The translations under genes and the position numbers were made by a program. From an uncultured Flavobacteriales bacterium (lineage in GTDB: Bacteria; Bacteroidota; Bacteroidia; Palsa-965), in NCBI GenBank assembly GCA_937974275.1, contig CALJIF010000044.1, positions 1 to 42,131 of the forward strand: a stretch of 42,131 nt of DNA, read 5' to 3'. The number at the start of each line of letters is the position of its first letter. Positions within the stretch are counted from its first letter, which is position 1. The notes under the pieces are model-generated. The model worked only from the letters and a program-made list of their open reading frames with translations, made no database searches and was not told the origin of the DNA. Positions 40,174-42,131 of this stretch are shown in pieces.

Positions 40174-41027
40174 TTCGTTTAATATTTATATTACTTGCGT
40201 TTTCCATAGTAACACCGTGCGTTTCACAGGACGACTCGAATCTTCGCGACTACTTCGGCGTAAAGCAACGACGTCCGATCAACGATAAAAAAGGAACTTA
40301 TTACATTAGTTTCGGATACAACAAAAACTGGTATTCCAAGTCGGATATTCACGTGCATGATCCAAATGGAAAATTTGATTTCGTTCTTCATGATATGCGC
40401 GCGTATGACAGGCCGCAGGTTCAGGACATTTTTCGAGTAGCTATCAGTATTCCTCAGTATAGCTATCGTATGGGTTATTGGTTGCCCGGAAGTATGTTTG
40501 GTGTTGAAATAAATTTTGATCACTCCAAATACATACTTTACAACTACCAAACCGTTAAGTTAACCGGACAGATTTACGGAACAACTTATGATCAGGATAC
40601 TTTGGTCAGTCATCACTTCCTCGCGATGGAACATACCGATGGTGCCAATTTTTTAATGTTCAACTTTATGGGTAGAATACCGCTGTGGCAAAAGCCATTG
40701 CTATCCGTATTTGCAGTTGGCAAGGTTGGTGCGGGAATTGTTGTTCCTCGTTCAGACGTAACGTTGTTCGGAGAGCGCGTTAATCACAACTTTCATGTTG
40801 CAGGAGAAGTATATGGAATTGAAGCCGGTATTCGTACGGTATTTCTGAAGTACTTATTTCTTGAAACAACAGGCAAAGGAGTGTTCTGTAATTTCCGAAA
40901 TGTATTTGCTACCGGTGATGCCATGATTTCTCACAAATTCTGGGACGGCATGGCATTGGTTACTGCAGGTTTTAACATTCCGATGGGCAATGGGAAAATG
41001 CGGGGCAAGTATATTTCCAACGAATAG
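40170..41027 (+). CDS. Outer-membrane beta-barrel-like protein
   Basis: I start at ATG 40170, overlapping the stop of the small membrane protein; the in-frame ATG at 40125 lies inside that gene and would hide the signal peptide. The 285-residue protein has a signal (MIRLIFILLAFSIVTPCVSQ), then about ten amphipathic aromatic strands (YYISFGYNKNWY, YRMGYWLPGSMFGVEINF, FNFMGRIPLW, LVTAGFNIPMG). This is consistent with an outer-membrane barrel. I do not recognise a named family. Confidence 0.75.
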   Translation: MIRLIFILLAFSIVTPCVSQDDSNLRDYFGVKQRRPINDKKGTYYISFGYNKNWYSKSDIHVHDPNGKFDFVLHDMRAYDRPQVQDIFRVAISIPQYSYRMGYWLPGSMFGVEINFDHSKYILYNYQTVKLTGQIYGTTYDQDTLVSHHFLAMEHTDGANFLMFNFMGRIPLWQKPLLSVFAVGKVGAGIVVPRSDVTLFGERVNHNFHVAGEVYGIEAGIRTVFLKYLFLETTGKGVFCNFRNVFATGDAMISHKFWDGMALVTAGFNIPMGNGKMRGKYISNE

Positions 41028-41029
41028 TT

Positions 41030-41037
41030 TACCTTTA
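41030..41037 (+). promoter_or_regulatory. Possible -7 element before the 41054 gene
   Basis: TACCTTTA, identical to the octamer at 39985-39992, again 16 bases before the start codon. Confidence 0.4.
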
Positions 41038-41053
41038 ATCAAAAGCACAAATC

Positions 41054-41368
41054 ATGAAAATACTGGCTATAGACAAAATACTTCCTTCCGCTACGGAAGA
41101 AAACATTCGAGGAGTTGTGATTCGCGAAGCATTGCACGTATGGATGTTACAGACAAAAGAAATTATTCGTGAAGTATATTTTCGTAAAGACCGCCCGGGA
41201 ACTGTGCTGGTTCTTGAATGCGCCGACACCGATGAAGCGCGTCGCATTTTGGATACATTCCCGTTAGTTCGCGCAGGAGTTGTTGGTTTTGATATTATTC
41301 CGCTTGGCCATTTTGTGCCATTTGGGACTTTATTGGACCAAAACATCTTAAAAAGTCAGACGGATTAG
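41054..41368 (+). CDS. Small dimeric alpha/beta-barrel (muconolactone-isomerase-like) protein
   Basis: The 104-residue soluble protein (MKILAIDKILPSATEENIR...) has the beta-alpha-beta-beta-alpha-beta pattern of ferredoxin-like dimeric alpha/beta-barrel proteins. It has REVYFRKDRPGTVLVLECADTDEARRILDTFPLVRAG, followed by a C-terminal FDIIPLGHFVPFGTLL. This resembles muconolactone-isomerase or YciI-like families, which bind small aromatics or have unknown roles. No aromatic-degradation genes lie nearby, so the substrate is open. Confidence 0.6.
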   Translation: MKILAIDKILPSATEENIRGVVIREALHVWMLQTKEIIREVYFRKDRPGTVLVLECADTDEARRILDTFPLVRAGVVGFDIIPLGHFVPFGTLLDQNILKSQTD

Positions 41369-41401
41369 CACAATTGGTGTGTATAGTTTGAAATTCCTGA
41401 T

Positions 41402-41409
41402 TAAATTTG
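41402..41409 (+). promoter_or_regulatory. Predicted -7 element of the T9SS cargo gene
   Basis: TAAATTTG matches TAnnTTTG exactly; the ATG lies 25 bases downstream. The -33 element is unclear (TTGG at 41374-41377 is 24 bases away). Confidence 0.45.
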
Positions 41410-41434
41410 AGTATAAACTAAAACCACTTTTTGC

Positions 41435-42025
41435 ATGAAAAAACTCTACTCATTAATTGCTAGCGTAACATTAGCATTAGCTGCTCAAGCTCAATGTCAA
41501 GTTACCTTTACTTACACCACTAATGGTTTAAGCGTAACCGGAACAGCAACCGGAACAGGAAATGCACAGATGCCGACTTACGGCTGGGATTGGGGCGGTC
41601 AAAGCATTGGCGTCGGTCAACAAGCAAGTTACACCTTCTCTAGTGCCGGCACTTATCAAGTATGTGCATATTTCTTTGACTTAGCAGATACTGCATCTTG
41701 CAACGCAACAAGTTGTCAGAACGTAGCTGTAACTGCAACAAGTATCACTGAGATTGCACCAACCGTGAATGCTATCAGCGCATCACCAAACCCATTTACC
41801 AACAAGTTGACCATTGATTATTCATTGGCTACTGCAGGTGATGTGGAGATTTCTGTTTTTGACATGACCGGCAAGAAAGTTGCGGTTGTTGCTAAAGACA
41901 AAATGAATCCGGGCCACTATGAGTTGGTGTGGACTCCTGAGAATTTATCATCAGGAATTTATTTTGTTCAGATGAACATCAACGGACAAGTTTACACCAA
42001 GAAGTTGGTGCATACTATGAACTAA
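41435..42025 (+). CDS. Secreted PKD-like protein with T9SS type A sorting domain
   Basis: The 196-residue protein has a Sec signal peptide (MKKLYSLIASVTLALAAQAQ). A single Ig/PKD-like domain follows (about 21-100, with YGWDWGGQS and YTFSSAGTYQVCAYFFD, and four or more Cys). The last 80 or so residues are a type IX secretion type A sorting domain: ISASPNPFTNKLTIDYSL, VSVFDMTGK-like EISVFDMTGKKV, and SSGIYFVQMNINGQVYTKKL. It is therefore a likely cargo of the T9SS encoded at 19905-28075. The passenger is short and has no enzyme motif; adhesion or a surface role is possible. Confidence 0.9.
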   Translation: MKKLYSLIASVTLALAAQAQCQVTFTYTTNGLSVTGTATGTGNAQMPTYGWDWGGQSIGVGQQASYTFSSAGTYQVCAYFFDLADTASCNATSCQNVAVTATSITEIAPTVNAISASPNPFTNKLTIDYSLATAGDVEISVFDMTGKKVAVVAKDKMNPGHYELVWTPENLSSGIYFVQMNINGQVYTKKLVHTMN

Positions 42026-42044
42026 TTGATTTGTCAATAAGTTA

Positions 42045-42070
42045 AAAGGCTTCCTAAACGGGAAGCCTTT
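42045..42070 (+). terminator. Intrinsic terminator after the T9SS cargo gene
   Basis: Perfect 10-bp stem AAAGGCTTCC / GGAAGCCTTT (42045-42054 and 42061-42070) with a 6-base loop, then an A/T-rich stretch. Confidence 0.85.
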
Positions 42071-42102
42071 ATTATTGTTATTGGTTGTGCTATAAAACAA
42101 GA

Positions 42103-42131
42103 ACGTCCGGCCACACACACAAGCCGAACGT
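42103..42131. repeat. Inverted repeat at the window edge
   Basis: ACGTCCGGC (42103-42111) and GCCGAACGT (42123-42131) pair at 8 of 9 positions around a CACACACACAA loop. The window ends at the repeat, so its full extent is unknown. Confidence 0.4.

Noticed and set aside
1..42131. CRISPR arrays, tRNA or rRNA genes, insertion sequences, prophage
   Set aside because: No regularly spaced repeats, cloverleaf sequences in the gaps, transposases or phage genes were seen; intergenic gaps are all under 300 bases.

Overview
The window is a chromosomal segment of a gliding or secreting member of the Bacteroidota, probably close to Flavobacteriales. The evidence is a complete type IX secretion (T9SS) core cluster (porP-gldK-gldL-gldM-gldN), a protein with a T9SS C-terminal sorting domain, a TonB-receptor/DUF4249 pair, and Bacteroidota-type promoters (TTTG / TAnnTTTG). 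The assignment below phylum level is inference. I see no tRNA, rRNA, CRISPR array, insertion sequence or phage gene, and no gene-free stretch longer than 300 bases.

Layout. 1-4517 (+): the 3' part of a TonB-dependent receptor gene, a DUF4249 lipoprotein, thioredoxin reductase (trxB), and an exported MORN/YwqK-like repeat protein. 4518-15138: the histidine pathway, split into two minus-strand transcription units by a plus-strand lipase-like gene (9605-10708). The upstream unit is hisG-hisD-hisC-hisB. The downstream unit is trpG-hisH-hisA-hisF-(two lipoproteins)-hisIE. Each unit starts with a leader peptide and a terminator hairpin that I read as ribosome-mediated attenuators. The hisG leader peptide has His-Asn-His-His-His. 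The trpG-his leader peptide has His-Trp-Trp-His, as if one switch reads both amino acids whose pathways are represented in that operon. Neither leader peptide is long enough to appear in a routine ORF list. 15230-19908: ChaN-like protein, ABC-F ATPase, AI-2E-family permease, DUF2461 protein.

19905-28075 (-): the T9SS cluster, with three tandem gldN paralogues separated by strong terminators. 28280-31991 (-): an arginase-fold protein that has lost several metal ligands, and topoisomerase I with a histone-like basic tail. 32217-37806 (+): miaB, a zeta-toxin-like kinase with a 53-residue partner, a sigma-54 activator without a receiver domain, lptE, an acidic TPR protein and secG. 37988-39923 (+): groES-groEL. 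40009-42025 (+): a small membrane protein with an outer-membrane beta-barrel protein, a small alpha/beta-barrel protein, and a secreted PKD-like T9SS cargo protein.

Two genome-style patterns stand out. Several -7 boxes lie only 4-7 bases before the start codon, which suggests leaderless messages. All four convergent gene pairs touch or overlap at their stop codons without an intrinsic terminator. The T9SS genes gldK, gldM and the three gldN copies carry clear Shine-Dalgarno sequences that I did not see at the other starts I examined.
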